From: AP-15 sp963785565
Lineage (GTDB): Bacteria > Pseudomonadota > Alphaproteobacteria > ATCC43930 > CGMCC-115725
DNA length: 64,000 bases
Assembly: GCA_963785565.1 (NCBI GenBank)
Contig: CAWAVV010000008.1
Coordinates: 22,859 to 86,858, forward strand
Reading direction: 5' to 3'
Positions 34,039 through 42,581 of the stretch are shown piece by piece. A program made the translations under genes and the position numbers. Position 1 is the stretch's first letter, and each line of letters opens with the position of its first letter. The notes under the pieces were generated by a model. The model made no database searches. It was given only the letters and a program-made list of their open reading frames with translations, and was not told where the DNA came from.

Positions 34039-35121
34039 ATGGATATGTCGAGCACGATCGGACCACGCAAGGGACGTGGCGCGGCCAGCAACGGCAGCGG
34101 CCGTTTCGAAGCCGAAAGGCGGGTGGGCTTCGACGATGGCTGGGATGCGGCCGATGCCGAGCCCATGCCGCTAACCACGACCCTGACCGTCGACTCGACG
34201 CGGACGATCATCGCCCGCAACGACTCGCCCGACATCGGCTTCGACCGCTCGATCAACCCCTATCGGGGCTGCGAGCATGGCTGCATCTATTGCTATGCGC
34301 GGCCGAGCCACGCCTATCTCGGCCTGTCGCCCGGCCTCGATTTCGAAAGCCGGCTGTTCTACAAACCGCAGGCGGCGAGCCTGCTCGCGGCTGAATTGCG
34401 CAGGAACGGCTATTCCTGCCGACCGATCGCGCTGGGCAGCAACACCGATCCGTATCAGCCGGTCGAGCGTCGGCTCGAGATCACCCGCTCGATCCTCGAA
34501 GTGCTGCGGGATTTCCGCCATCCGGTCACTATCGTCAGCAAATCCGCGTTGATCCAGCGCGACCTCGACATCCTCTCCGAGATGGCTAAGGACAGGCTGG
34601 CGATCGTCACGATCTCGGTGACCACACTCGACCGCACTCTGGCGCGGGTGATGGAGCCGCGGGCCGCCACCCCCGAACGCCGGCTCGAAACGATAACCGC
34701 GCTCGTTGCCGCCGGCGTCCCGACGGGCGTGCTCAGCGCACCGATGATCCCGGCGCTCAACGACGCCGAGATGGAGCAAATTCTCGATCGGGCGCGCACC
34801 GCCGGCGCGACTTCGGCCGGCTATACCTTGCTTCGCTTGCCGCTCGAATTGAAGGAGCTGTTTCGGGAATGGCTCGATGCCCATTTCCCGAATAAGGCGG
34901 CGCATGTGCTGTCGCTGGTGGCGCAGGCCCATGGCGGCCGGCTGTACGACTCGGCCTGGTCGAAGCGGATGTCCGGCACCGGCCCATATGCCGAGATGTT
35001 GCGGCTGAGGTTCGACCGCGCCTGCCGCAGCCTCGGCTTCAATCAGCGGACGACGCGTCCCCTCGACACCACCCGCTTTCGCCCGCCCCCGCAACAAGGC
35101 GATCAGCTGAGCCTCTTCTGA
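34039..35121 (+). CDS. PA0069-family radical SAM protein
   Basis: 360 residues. The N-terminus IGPRKGRGAASNGSGRFE is diagnostic for the PA0069 family. The radical SAM cluster motif is CEHGCIYCYA (Cx3Cx2C), preceded by NPYRGCEHG, followed by LGSNTDPYQPVERR. Such proteins are related to spore photoproduct lyase/SplB and are widespread in proteobacteria without an agreed reaction. I start at the ATG at 34039 (MDMSST); a second ATG follows two codons later, and an upstream TTG is less likely. Confidence 0.88.
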   Translation: MDMSSTIGPRKGRGAASNGSGRFEAERRVGFDDGWDAADAEPMPLTTTLTVDSTRTIIARNDSPDIGFDRSINPYRGCEHGCIYCYARPSHAYLGLSPGLDFESRLFYKPQAASLLAAELRRNGYSCRPIALGSNTDPYQPVERRLEITRSILEVLRDFRHPVTIVSKSALIQRDLDILSEMAKDRLAIVTISVTTLDRTLARVMEPRAATPERRLETITALVAAGVPTGVLSAPMIPALNDAEMEQILDRARTAGATSAGYTLLRLPLELKELFREWLDAHFPNKAAHVLSLVAQAHGGRLYDSAWSKRMSGTGPYAEMLRLRFDRACRSLGFNQRTTRPLDTTRFRPPPQQGDQLSLF

Positions 35122-35233
35122 GCGTTTCCGTCCATGCTGCCGCGATGTGGCGAGCCAGCAGTGTCTTGCCTGTGCACTCCGGGGCGGCTTAGGCTGGCCT
35201 CAGCGACAGCAGCCACTTGGACGGAGCCATTCG

Positions 35234-36202
35234 ATGATCGTCGATGTCCATGCTCACTACACGCCGAGGAATTTCAGCGAGTTGATGGGTGACAGGTTTG
35301 CGTCGCCGGTCCATCTGCCGGTCAAGCGCGGAATGGCGCGCCATCCGTTCTCGGATTCGCCGGAGGACATTCAGGGGCGGTTTGAGCTGATGGACGCGGC
35401 CGGGGTCGAAAAGCAGGTGCTGTCGCCGAACCATCCGCCTTATCTGCCGGACGAGGCCGAATGCGTCAAAGCCGTGCAGATGCTGAACGACGGCTATGCC
35501 GATCTGGCCCACCGCTACCCGCAACGCATCGCCTCATACGTGATGCTGCCATTGCCGCACATCGACGCGGCGCTGAAGGAAATGGAGCGTGGCTTCGACC
35601 AGCTGGGCTGTGTCGGCGTCAATATGAACATAATCTGCCTGAACCGATCGGTCGCCGAGACCGAGTTCGAGCCGATCTACGCCGAGATGAACCGGCGCAG
35701 GGCGGTGTTGTTCGTGCACCCGGCCGGCACCGGCATCTGTTCGCCGTTCATCGTCGATTACAATTACCGGGGGTCGGTCGGCACCTCGCTCGAGGACGCC
35801 ACCTTTGTGTTGCACATGATCGCCAAGCAAATCCCGCACCGCTATCCGAACATCAAATTCATCGTGCCGCATTTGGGCGGGCCGATCCCGATGCTGTTGA
35901 ACCGCCTCGACCAGCAGGGTCAGAGCCAGAGCGGCCATCCCAACCTCGCCGAAGCCCCGAGCGTCACCGCCAAGAAATTCTATTACGATACCGTGTGCTA
36001 TGGTTCGAAAGCTGCCTTTACCTGCGCTCTGGAGGCGTTCGGGGCCGACCATCTGGTGACCGGCAGCGACTATCCGGTGTTGCAGGATTACGAGGCGTAC
36101 AAGGAGACCTTCGGCTATATCAGCCGGCTCGGGCTGCCCCAAGCCGCGCTCGACAAGATCCTGCACCACAACGCACACCAGCTGTTCGGCTTTTCCCACT
36201 AG
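35234..36202 (+). CDS. amidohydrolase (ACMSD-like decarboxylase)
   Basis: 322 residues of the Amidohydro_2/ACMSD group. VDVHAHYTP gives the HxH metal ligands, LFVHPAGTG a further His, VPHLGGPIPML the next, and LVTGSDYPVLQD the Asp. Relatives decarboxylate aminocarboxymuconate semialdehyde, gamma-resorcylate or 5-carboxyvanillate. GGAG precedes the ATG at 35234 with seven-base spacing; an open extension upstream is not family-like. The next gene starts 20 bases later and is co-oriented. Confidence 0.87.
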   Translation: MIVDVHAHYTPRNFSELMGDRFASPVHLPVKRGMARHPFSDSPEDIQGRFELMDAAGVEKQVLSPNHPPYLPDEAECVKAVQMLNDGYADLAHRYPQRIASYVMLPLPHIDAALKEMERGFDQLGCVGVNMNIICLNRSVAETEFEPIYAEMNRRRAVLFVHPAGTGICSPFIVDYNYRGSVGTSLEDATFVLHMIAKQIPHRYPNIKFIVPHLGGPIPMLLNRLDQQGQSQSGHPNLAEAPSVTAKKFYYDTVCYGSKAAFTCALEAFGADHLVTGSDYPVLQDYEAYKETFGYISRLGLPQAALDKILHHNAHQLFGFSH

Positions 36203-36221
36203 TTCCGCGAGGAAGCGATCG

Positions 36222-37163
36222 ATGAGCGGATCGGACGCCGGTTTGGGCTTCGCCGCGGATTACGACGCGCCGATCCCCTATTTGCAACGGATCCGCCAAT
36301 ATTATCAGGGACTAGGCTATGGCGCGCCGTATCGCTGGGCGCATTATGCCGAGGTGCCGTTTCAACCGCTCGGCAAACCGCTGGCCGAATGCCGCGTTGC
36401 GCTGATCACCACCGCGGCCCCCTACCAGCCCGATAAGGGCGACCAGGGGCCGGGCGCTTCCTACAATGCCGCCGCCAAGTTCTATCAGGTCTATTCCGGT
36501 GACGCCGCAATCGACCACGATCTGCGGATTTCCCATGTCGCCTATGACCGGGAGCATACGACCGCCGAAGACATCAACACGTGGTTCCCGCTGCCGCAAT
36601 TGCGGCATATGGCGGCGTCGGGCCGCATCGGTGCGGTGGCTAGGCGCTTCCACGGCGCACCGACCAACCGCAGTCAGCGCACCACCCTCGACCAGGATTG
36701 CCCGGAATTGCTCGCGCGCTGCCGCGCCGATGGCGCGGATGCCGCGATCCTGGTTCCCAATTGCCCGGTCTGTCACCAGACGTTATGTCTGGCCGCCCGG
36801 CATTTGGAGATGAACGGCATTGCCACAATCGTGATGGGCTGCGCCAAGGACATTGTCGAGCACGTCGGCGTGCCGCGCTTTCTGTTTAGCGATTTTCCGC
36901 TGGGCAACGCGGCAGGGCGCCCGAACGATCCCGACTCGCAAGTGTTTACCCTGGCATTGGCGCTGCGCGTGCTCGAGAGTGCGTCGGCGCCGCGAAACAC
37001 CGTGCAATCGCCGCTGCGCTGGAGCGAGGACCCGTCGTGGAAGCTCGACTACTGCAACATCGAGCGCCTGTCTCCGGAAGAACTACAGCGCCGGCGGCAG
37101 GAATTCGACCGTCAGAAAGAGATCGCCAAGAACATCCGCGAGGAGCCCGAGGCCGTGCGCTAA
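36222..37163 (+). CDS. glycine/sarcosine/betaine reductase selenoprotein B-like protein
   Basis: 313 residues. The layout CRVALITTAAPYQP early and ADAAILVPNCPVCHQTLCLAAR followed by NGIATIVMG is that of GrdB/PrdB-related proteins, in which the redox centre carries selenocysteine. Here the site reads NCPVC, a cysteine-only CxxC, with no UGA. The protein lacks the clostridial reductase partners and belongs to the broad proteobacterial group of unknown function. It is co-transcribed with the ACMSD-like amidohydrolase, so it may reductively process the same substrate. Confidence 0.75.
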   Translation: MSGSDAGLGFAADYDAPIPYLQRIRQYYQGLGYGAPYRWAHYAEVPFQPLGKPLAECRVALITTAAPYQPDKGDQGPGASYNAAAKFYQVYSGDAAIDHDLRISHVAYDREHTTAEDINTWFPLPQLRHMAASGRIGAVARRFHGAPTNRSQRTTLDQDCPELLARCRADGADAAILVPNCPVCHQTLCLAARHLEMNGIATIVMGCAKDIVEHVGVPRFLFSDFPLGNAAGRPNDPDSQVFTLALALRVLESASAPRNTVQSPLRWSEDPSWKLDYCNIERLSPEELQRRRQEFDRQKEIAKNIREEPEAVR

Positions 37164-37519
37164 TCCGGCGCGCGAACAAATGTGCCGCGGTTTTGGCGCG
37201 AGTGTCGGCGTCGATCGCGAGGGTGAGGCCGAAACCCGACAAGAATGCCGAATTTGCCGTGCTTCATCGTTGCTGTCGGGTATCTCAGAACGCTCGACAG
37301 CATAATTCGTCGACTTGTCAGTTGTCATCCCAGGTCTACACCCATCACCTCTAACGGGAGCGAAATGGAATGGGTATGCCGACAAAATCTCCAAGGCCTG
37401 CTCTTCGACCGATGCTTGTAATAATATCTTCTTGAACGGAAGTGCTCTTTTGCGCTATCTTTAACCACGCTGATCCGCGACGCGGCGCGGCGGGGGCATT
37501 TGGTTCGGGGGGAGAAACC
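37164..37519. other. intergenic gap, AT-richer
   Basis: A stretch of about 356 bases without a credible gene. It is AT-richer than its neighbours, especially 37380-37465, and carries the promoter candidate of the DUF6134 gene. No terminator hairpin for the upstream gene stands out. Confidence 0.5.
37432..37461 (+). promoter_or_regulatory. sigma-70-like promoter candidate for the DUF6134 gene
   Basis: TTGAAC (37432) and TATCTT (37456) with an 18-base spacer, about 59 bases before the start codon. Each hexamer matches four of six consensus positions. Confidence 0.3.
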
Positions 37520-38254
37520 ATGACCCAAGGCAATGCGGGCTCGCAAAAACGGTCGCCGCGCCAGACCGGGATTTCCGGATTTGCCGCGATCGGCGCTGTC
37601 CTCTCCTTGATTGCTGTCTTCGTCATCCCGGCCGCGGCTGCGACGCCGCTTCAGCTGACCTACCGAGTGACGCATTCGCGTTACGGCGATATCGGCAGTT
37701 ATATCAACACGGTCGAGCCCGCCAACGGCGGCACCACAGTCCTGACGCGCGCGCATTTCGAAGTCAAAATGCTCGGCATCAAGCTCTACAACGAGGATGC
37801 CCAGCGCACCGAGCGTTGGCAGGGCAACCGCCTGATCTCATTCAATGGCGTCACCAACAAAGGCAGCCAATCGACGGTCGTCAGAGGCGAGGCGCGCGGC
37901 AACAGCTTTGTGATCAATTCGCCGCAAGGCACGATCACCGCGCCGGCGACGGTACATCCGGCAAACCCATGGTCGGCCAACTTCCTCGCTTCCAGCACGA
38001 TGATGCGGCCCGACAGCGGCAAGATCGAGCGGGTGCGTGTTAGCGGCGGCCAAGAGACGGTCGTCGACATCGACGGCAGACCGGTTCGCGCCCAGAAATA
38101 CGAGATAACCGGCGACACCAGCTATGCCGTTTGGCTCGACCGCCAGGGTGTGCCGGTCATGTTCGTCGTTGACGACGACAGCGGCAAGGTCACTTTCACC
38201 CTGGCGAATTGCGTCAGCTGCGGCCTCGGTGGCGCACGGCTCGGAATGCAGTAG
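37520..38254 (+). CDS. secreted DUF6134-family protein
   Basis: 244 residues with a membrane/signal segment (AAIGAVLSLIAVFVIPAAAA) after a polar 23-residue lead. The mature part is a beta-rich domain: TYRVTHSRYGDIGSY, FEVKMLGIKLYNEDAQRTERW, SSTMMRPDSGKIERVRV and YAVWLDRQGVPVMFVVDDDSG, matching DUF6134 as I know it; function unknown. GGGGGGAGAAACC precedes the ATG at 37520. Confidence 0.8.
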   Translation: MTQGNAGSQKRSPRQTGISGFAAIGAVLSLIAVFVIPAAAATPLQLTYRVTHSRYGDIGSYINTVEPANGGTTVLTRAHFEVKMLGIKLYNEDAQRTERWQGNRLISFNGVTNKGSQSTVVRGEARGNSFVINSPQGTITAPATVHPANPWSANFLASSTMMRPDSGKIERVRVSGGQETVVDIDGRPVRAQKYEITGDTSYAVWLDRQGVPVMFVVDDDSGKVTFTLANCVSCGLGGARLGMQ

Positions 38255-38398
38255 ACGCTTCTCGGCTCGGCTGGCGCAACAGCGGCAAGCCCGAGCCTTC
38301 AGTGACATCACCGAGCCTTTGACCCGGCCAGCGCCGTCTATTGCCTGACGCAGGGCGGGTGCGCCAAACTGCGCGATGGCCTGGGTTTCGGGCGACCG

Positions 38399-39892
38399 AT
38401 GGACGATGGCGAGATAACGACGACGATCGTCGCGCCCGCTGTCCGCGACCGCGCCGCGCGGTGGCTCGGCCGAGCAGGCGTAAGATTGCCGAGCTTCGCC
38501 GAACTCGCCGACCCTTCGCGCATCCCGGCCGCGCGGGCCGCAGCCCTTCATTCAGTCGATCCCGATCGGCCCGACCCTGCCAACCTCTTTCGCCTGCATT
38601 GGTACAACAATCGTGCTCGCTCCGGTCTCGCCAAGACGCCGGCATATCTGCTGCTGCCGCCGGAGTTGACCGGGGTGCGCGCCCCGATCGTGGTGGCGCT
38701 GGGCGCCCTCTTCCCATTGATCGGCGCGCATAAGGTGCTGGCGGCATATGGCTGTCTGATCCCGCGTCTGGTGACGGGCCGGTTCGACCCCGAGCATCAC
38801 CGCGCGGTGTGGCCGTCGACGGGGAATTACTGCCGCGGCGGGATCGCGATTTCGCGCATCCTCGATTGCCGCGGCGTCGCCGTCTTGCCCGAGGGCATGA
38901 GCGAGGAGCGGTTCGATTGGTTGCGGGGGTGGGTCAGCCGGCCCGAGGACATCATTCGCACTTCAGGCTCGGAGAGCAACGTCAAGGAAATCTATGATAA
39001 ATGCGCCGAATTGGCGCGCGATCCGAGCAACATCATCCTCAACCAGTTCGCCGAGTTCGGCAATTACCTCGCGCATTATGCCTGCACCGGGCCGGCGCTG
39101 GCATGTGTCTTCGAGACGCTTCGGGCCCTGCGGCCCCGGTTGCGGCTGGCCGCCTTTGTTGCCGCGTCGGGGTCGGCCGGGACCTTGGCCGCGGGCGACT
39201 ACCTGAAGGAGAAGCATGGCGCGCGCATCGTCGCGGCGGAAGCCAGCGAATGCCCGACCCTGCTGCGCAACGGCTTTGGCGAGCACAACATTCAGGGGAT
39301 TGGTGACAAGCATGTGCCGCTGATCCACAACGTCATGAACACCGACATCGTAGTCGGCGTCTCCGATCTCAGCACCGGGGCGCTCGATCTGTTGTTCAAC
39401 AGCGAGGCCGGACGGTCCTATCTGTCGGCCCGGCGCCAAATCGATCCGGAAACCGTCTCGGAACTGAAGTTTCTGGGGCTGTCGGGCATCGCCAATCTGG
39501 TCGCGGCGATCAAGACCGCCAAGCGTCTGGAACTCGGCGAAGAAGACCTGCTCGTCACCGTCGCCACCGACAGCGCCGCGCTCTACGGCAGCGAGCGGCG
39601 CAAATACCTCGCGGCGCGCTATCCGGACGGGTTCGACGCGGTCAATGCGGGCGAAATCTTTGGCCAGCATCTGCTCGGCGCCGCCGACAGCGATGTGCTG
39701 GAGTTGACCCATCACGAGCGGACGCGAATTTTCAACCTCGGCTATTATACCTGGGTCGAGCAGCAGGGCGTGACGCTCGACGCCTTCGAGCGCCGCCGCG
39801 GGCAAAGCTTCTGGGCGGAGCTGCGCGAAACCCTACCCGCTTGGGACGCGCTGATCGCCGAGTTCAACGCCAGCATCGGAGGTGTCTGTTGA
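38399..39892 (+). CDS. PLP-dependent enzyme (cysteine synthase-like fold II), CoA-transferase operon
   Basis: 497 residues, longer than the typical 300-350 of this fold. Probable PLP Lys is K112 in LIGAHKVLAAYG; the substrate-carboxylate loop is STGNY (140-144), and AASGSAGTLAAGDYL plus VAAEASECPTLL follow as in fold-type II enzymes. The C-terminal part (SGIANLVAAIKTAKRLEL, VTVATDSAALYGSER) completes it. It overlaps the CoA-transferase A gene by four bases, so all three are translationally linked. A lyase/dehydratase acting on an amino acid whose product is then activated or cleaved as a CoA ester is a reasonable inference. Confidence 0.8.
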   Translation: MDDGEITTTIVAPAVRDRAARWLGRAGVRLPSFAELADPSRIPAARAAALHSVDPDRPDPANLFRLHWYNNRARSGLAKTPAYLLLPPELTGVRAPIVVALGALFPLIGAHKVLAAYGCLIPRLVTGRFDPEHHRAVWPSTGNYCRGGIAISRILDCRGVAVLPEGMSEERFDWLRGWVSRPEDIIRTSGSESNVKEIYDKCAELARDPSNIILNQFAEFGNYLAHYACTGPALACVFETLRALRPRLRLAAFVAASGSAGTLAAGDYLKEKHGARIVAAEASECPTLLRNGFGEHNIQGIGDKHVPLIHNVMNTDIVVGVSDLSTGALDLLFNSEAGRSYLSARRQIDPETVSELKFLGLSGIANLVAAIKTAKRLELGEEDLLVTVATDSAALYGSERRKYLAARYPDGFDAVNAGEIFGQHLLGAADSDVLELTHHERTRIFNLGYYTWVEQQGVTLDAFERRRGQSFWAELRETLPAWDALIAEFNASIGGVC

Positions 39893-40842
39893 CCCTGGGC
39901 TACGGCGAATTGCGCCGGCGCACGCAAGAGCGCGACCGCAGCCTGCGCGAGAAAGTCATGTCGCTTGAAGAGGCGGCGGCGCTGGTGCCCGACGGCGCCT
40001 CGGTCGGTATCGGTGGCAGCACCCTGTCACGCACCCCGATGGCGATGATCTGGGCGCTGATCCGCGCCGGCCGCCGCGACCTCAGCTGCGCCCGCAGCAT
40101 CACCTCGAGCGAGGGTGAGCTGCTGTTCGCTTCGGGTGTGAGCCGGCACATTCTGACCAGCTGGTTCAGCCTGGGCATCGTCTGGGGCGTCTCGCGGATC
40201 ATGCGTCTCTACGTCGAATCGAACCGGGCGCGTTTCGAGGAGTGGAGCCACATGGCGGTCGGGCTGCGCTTTCGCGCCGGGGCGATGGGCGTGCCGTTTC
40301 TGCCGATGCGCTCGATGCTGGGCTCTGACGTGATCGCCCAATTGCCCGATACCAGGGTCATCGACTGCCCGTTCACCAGTGAGAAGCTGGTGCTGGTGCC
40401 TGCGCTGAACCCGGATGTCGCGCTGATCCACGTCCAACGTTGCGACCCGTATGGCAACGCCCAGATCGACGGACTGCCGTTTATGGATCTCGATATCGCA
40501 ATGGCCGCGAACCGGGTGATCCTGACTACAGAACGCATCGTCTCGAACGACCAGATCCGCCGCCGGCCCGACCGGACCAAAATCCCGTTCTTCGCGGTCG
40601 ACGCCGTCGTCGAGGCGCCTTACGGCTCGGCCCCGCACGAGTGCTACGGGCTCTATGAGCCGCTGTTCGCGCATCTTGACGGCTATGCCGCGCAGTTGAA
40701 GCAGGACCCCGAGGCGGGAATGCGCGACTATCTCGAGCGCTATTTCTACGGCCCCAAATCCTGGAGCGAGTATCTCGACCTGCTTGGGCTCGCCGAGTTG
40801 CTCGATGCTACCCGCCGGGGGAAAAGCATCTATGACGATTGA
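39889..40842 (+). CDS. CoA transferase subunit A (class I, GctA/IpdA-like)
   Basis: 317 residues. The frame has no ATG at the right place; the start is a TTG at 39889 inside the previous stop (TTGA), with GGAGGT seven bases upstream. Landmarks: GASVGIGGSTLSRTPMAMI, SSEGELLFASGV, ALIHVQRCDPYGNAQIDG and VILTTERIVSNDQIRRRP. Class I CoA transferases move CoA between carboxylic acids as A/B heteromers; the IpdAB branch instead hydrolyses a ring in steroid breakdown. It is coupled to subunit B. Confidence 0.85.
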   Translation: MTLGYGELRRRTQERDRSLREKVMSLEEAAALVPDGASVGIGGSTLSRTPMAMIWALIRAGRRDLSCARSITSSEGELLFASGVSRHILTSWFSLGIVWGVSRIMRLYVESNRARFEEWSHMAVGLRFRAGAMGVPFLPMRSMLGSDVIAQLPDTRVIDCPFTSEKLVLVPALNPDVALIHVQRCDPYGNAQIDGLPFMDLDIAMAANRVILTTERIVSNDQIRRRPDRTKIPFFAVDAVVEAPYGSAPHECYGLYEPLFAHLDGYAAQLKQDPEAGMRDYLERYFYGPKSWSEYLDLLGLAELLDATRRGKSIYDD

Positions 40843-41605
40843 TGCGGCAACCTATACCGCGAGCGAGCTGCTCGCGGTGATGAGCGCACGGCTGCTGCGA
40901 GATGGGCAGGTCGTGTTCGCCGGCGTCGGTATTCCACTACTGGCGGCGACATTGGCGCAGCGGCTGCACGGCCCCGGTCTGACCATCCTGTTCGAGGGCG
41001 GCACCATCGGCGCATTCGTCGAGCCAGGCCAATTACCGCCTTCGACCAACGAGCAGCGCTGCACGAGGCGCGCCAATATGGTGCTGGGCAGCACCGATGT
41101 TTTGCTGCTGCTCCAACGCGGCTATGTCGATGTGGGGTTTATGGGCGGCGCCCAGATCGACCAATATGGAAATTTGAACAGCTCGTTGATCGGCGGCCCG
41201 CAGCGGCCTGCGACGCGCCTGCCCGGGACCGGCGGCGGCAACGACATCGCCAGTCTGACGCAGATGATTGTGGCGATGAAGCATGAGAAGCGGCGCTTTG
41301 TCGAACGCGTCGATTTCATCACCAGCCCGGGCTTTCTTGCCGGCGGCGAGAGCCGGCGCGACAGCGGGCTGATCGCCGGCGGCATGTCTCGGGTGGTGAC
41401 CGATCTCGGCTTCTTTGGCTTTGACGCACGTTCAAAGCGGATGACGTTGTTGGCATTGCACCCCGGCGCAACGGTCGCGCAGGTGCGGGAAAACACCGGT
41501 TTCGAGATGCTGATCGCCGCCGACCTCCAGGCCACCGATCCCCCGACTAAAGCCGAACTCGCGGTTCTCCGCCACCTCGACCCCGAACGGCTCTACACCG
41601 CGTGA
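40832..41605 (+). CDS. CoA transferase subunit B (class I, GctB/IpdB-like)
   Basis: 257 residues beginning at an ATG 11 bases inside the end of subunit A. VFAGVGIPLLAATLAQ and TILFEGGTIGA are the class I beta-subunit signatures; E55 in FEGG stands where the catalytic Glu forms the CoA thioester, so true transferase activity is possible. MGGAQIDQYGNLNSS, TGGGNDIASL and VTDLGFFGFD follow. The partner and chemistry are as for subunit A. Confidence 0.88.
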   Translation: MTIDAATYTASELLAVMSARLLRDGQVVFAGVGIPLLAATLAQRLHGPGLTILFEGGTIGAFVEPGQLPPSTNEQRCTRRANMVLGSTDVLLLLQRGYVDVGFMGGAQIDQYGNLNSSLIGGPQRPATRLPGTGGGNDIASLTQMIVAMKHEKRRFVERVDFITSPGFLAGGESRRDSGLIAGGMSRVVTDLGFFGFDARSKRMTLLALHPGATVAQVRENTGFEMLIAADLQATDPPTKAELAVLRHLDPERLYTA

Positions 41606-41618
41606 AAGGCTGGTCGCG

Positions 41619-42563
41619 ATGACGATCTTTTCGAACACCTTCGGCGTCGCGATGCGGAATTTTACCACTTGGCCGGAGCTGCCGGATCCGCGGGCGCTGA
41701 TCGACTACGCGGTCACGGCCGAGGCGCTGGGGTTCGATTCGGTCTGGGTCTGGGACCATATTTTTCTTGGGGTCGATCCGCCGTTCCCGGTCATCAACTC
41801 GCTGACCCTGCTGAGCGCCGTCGCGGCCCGCACCAGCAGGATAAAGCTCGGGACCGGCGTTCTCGTATTGCCATTGCGCAACCCGGCGGTGCTGGCCAAG
41901 GAATTGTCCAGCCTCGACCTGATCGCCGGCGGCCGGCTGCTGCTCGGCATGGCCTCGGGCTGGTACAAGCGCGAATTCGACGCGGTCGGCGTACCGTTTC
42001 ACGAGCGCGGCCGGATCATGGACCGCAGCCTCGAAATCCTGCGCCGGCTGTGGACAGAGGAGCAGGTGAACGGCGAATACCCGCCGCATGTCTTCCGCGG
42101 TTCGAACCTCTCGCCAAAGCCGCAGCGCCTGCCACCGATGCTGATCGGCGGCTACGTCGATCGCGTATTGAAACGCGCGGCGCTGAACGGAGGCTGGCTG
42201 ACCTATTTCTACACGCCCGAGAGTTTCGCGCGATCCTGGGCCAAGGTCCGCGGTTTTGCCGAGGCGGCGGGCAAGGACCCGGCGAGCCTGCTCAACGCCA
42301 ACCAATTGCCGATCTATGTCGGCCCGTCGCGCGCGGCGGTCGAGCCGGCGATGCTGGAATGGCTCGGCCAGGAATGGGATTATGCGGCCTGGAGCAAGTC
42401 GACCAAGGATGCGGCGATCATCGGCACCGTCGACGAATGCGTCGCCCAACTGCGTGCCCAGCTCGCCGCCGGCGTCCAGAAATTGATCTTGATCCCCTAC
42501 CGCTACCAGCCCGACCAGGTCGAGATTATCGCCTCTGAGATAATCCCTCGGCTGCGCTCCTAA
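41619..42563 (+). CDS. LLM-class flavin-dependent oxidoreductase
   Basis: A 314-residue luciferase-like enzyme of the short (TIGR03619-like) type: FDSVWVWDHIFLG, LGTGVLVLPLRNPAVLAKE, GRLLLGMASGWYKREFDAVG, LPPMLIGGY. It starts 13 bases after the CoA-transferase B stop, so it is the last gene of that operon. Flavin monooxygenases of this type and CoA transferases co-occur in ring-degradation pathways. Confidence 0.87.
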   Translation: MTIFSNTFGVAMRNFTTWPELPDPRALIDYAVTAEALGFDSVWVWDHIFLGVDPPFPVINSLTLLSAVAARTSRIKLGTGVLVLPLRNPAVLAKELSSLDLIAGGRLLLGMASGWYKREFDAVGVPFHERGRIMDRSLEILRRLWTEEQVNGEYPPHVFRGSNLSPKPQRLPPMLIGGYVDRVLKRAALNGGWLTYFYTPESFARSWAKVRGFAEAAGKDPASLLNANQLPIYVGPSRAAVEPAMLEWLGQEWDYAAWSKSTKDAAIIGTVDECVAQLRAQLAAGVQKLILIPYRYQPDQVEIIASEIIPRLRS

Positions 42564-42581
42564 GGGCGCTGCCAAATTGGA

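Noticed and set aside
36700..36800. A selenocysteine codon in the GrdB-like protein
   Set aside because: The redox site is encoded by ordinary Cys codons, with no in-frame TGA.
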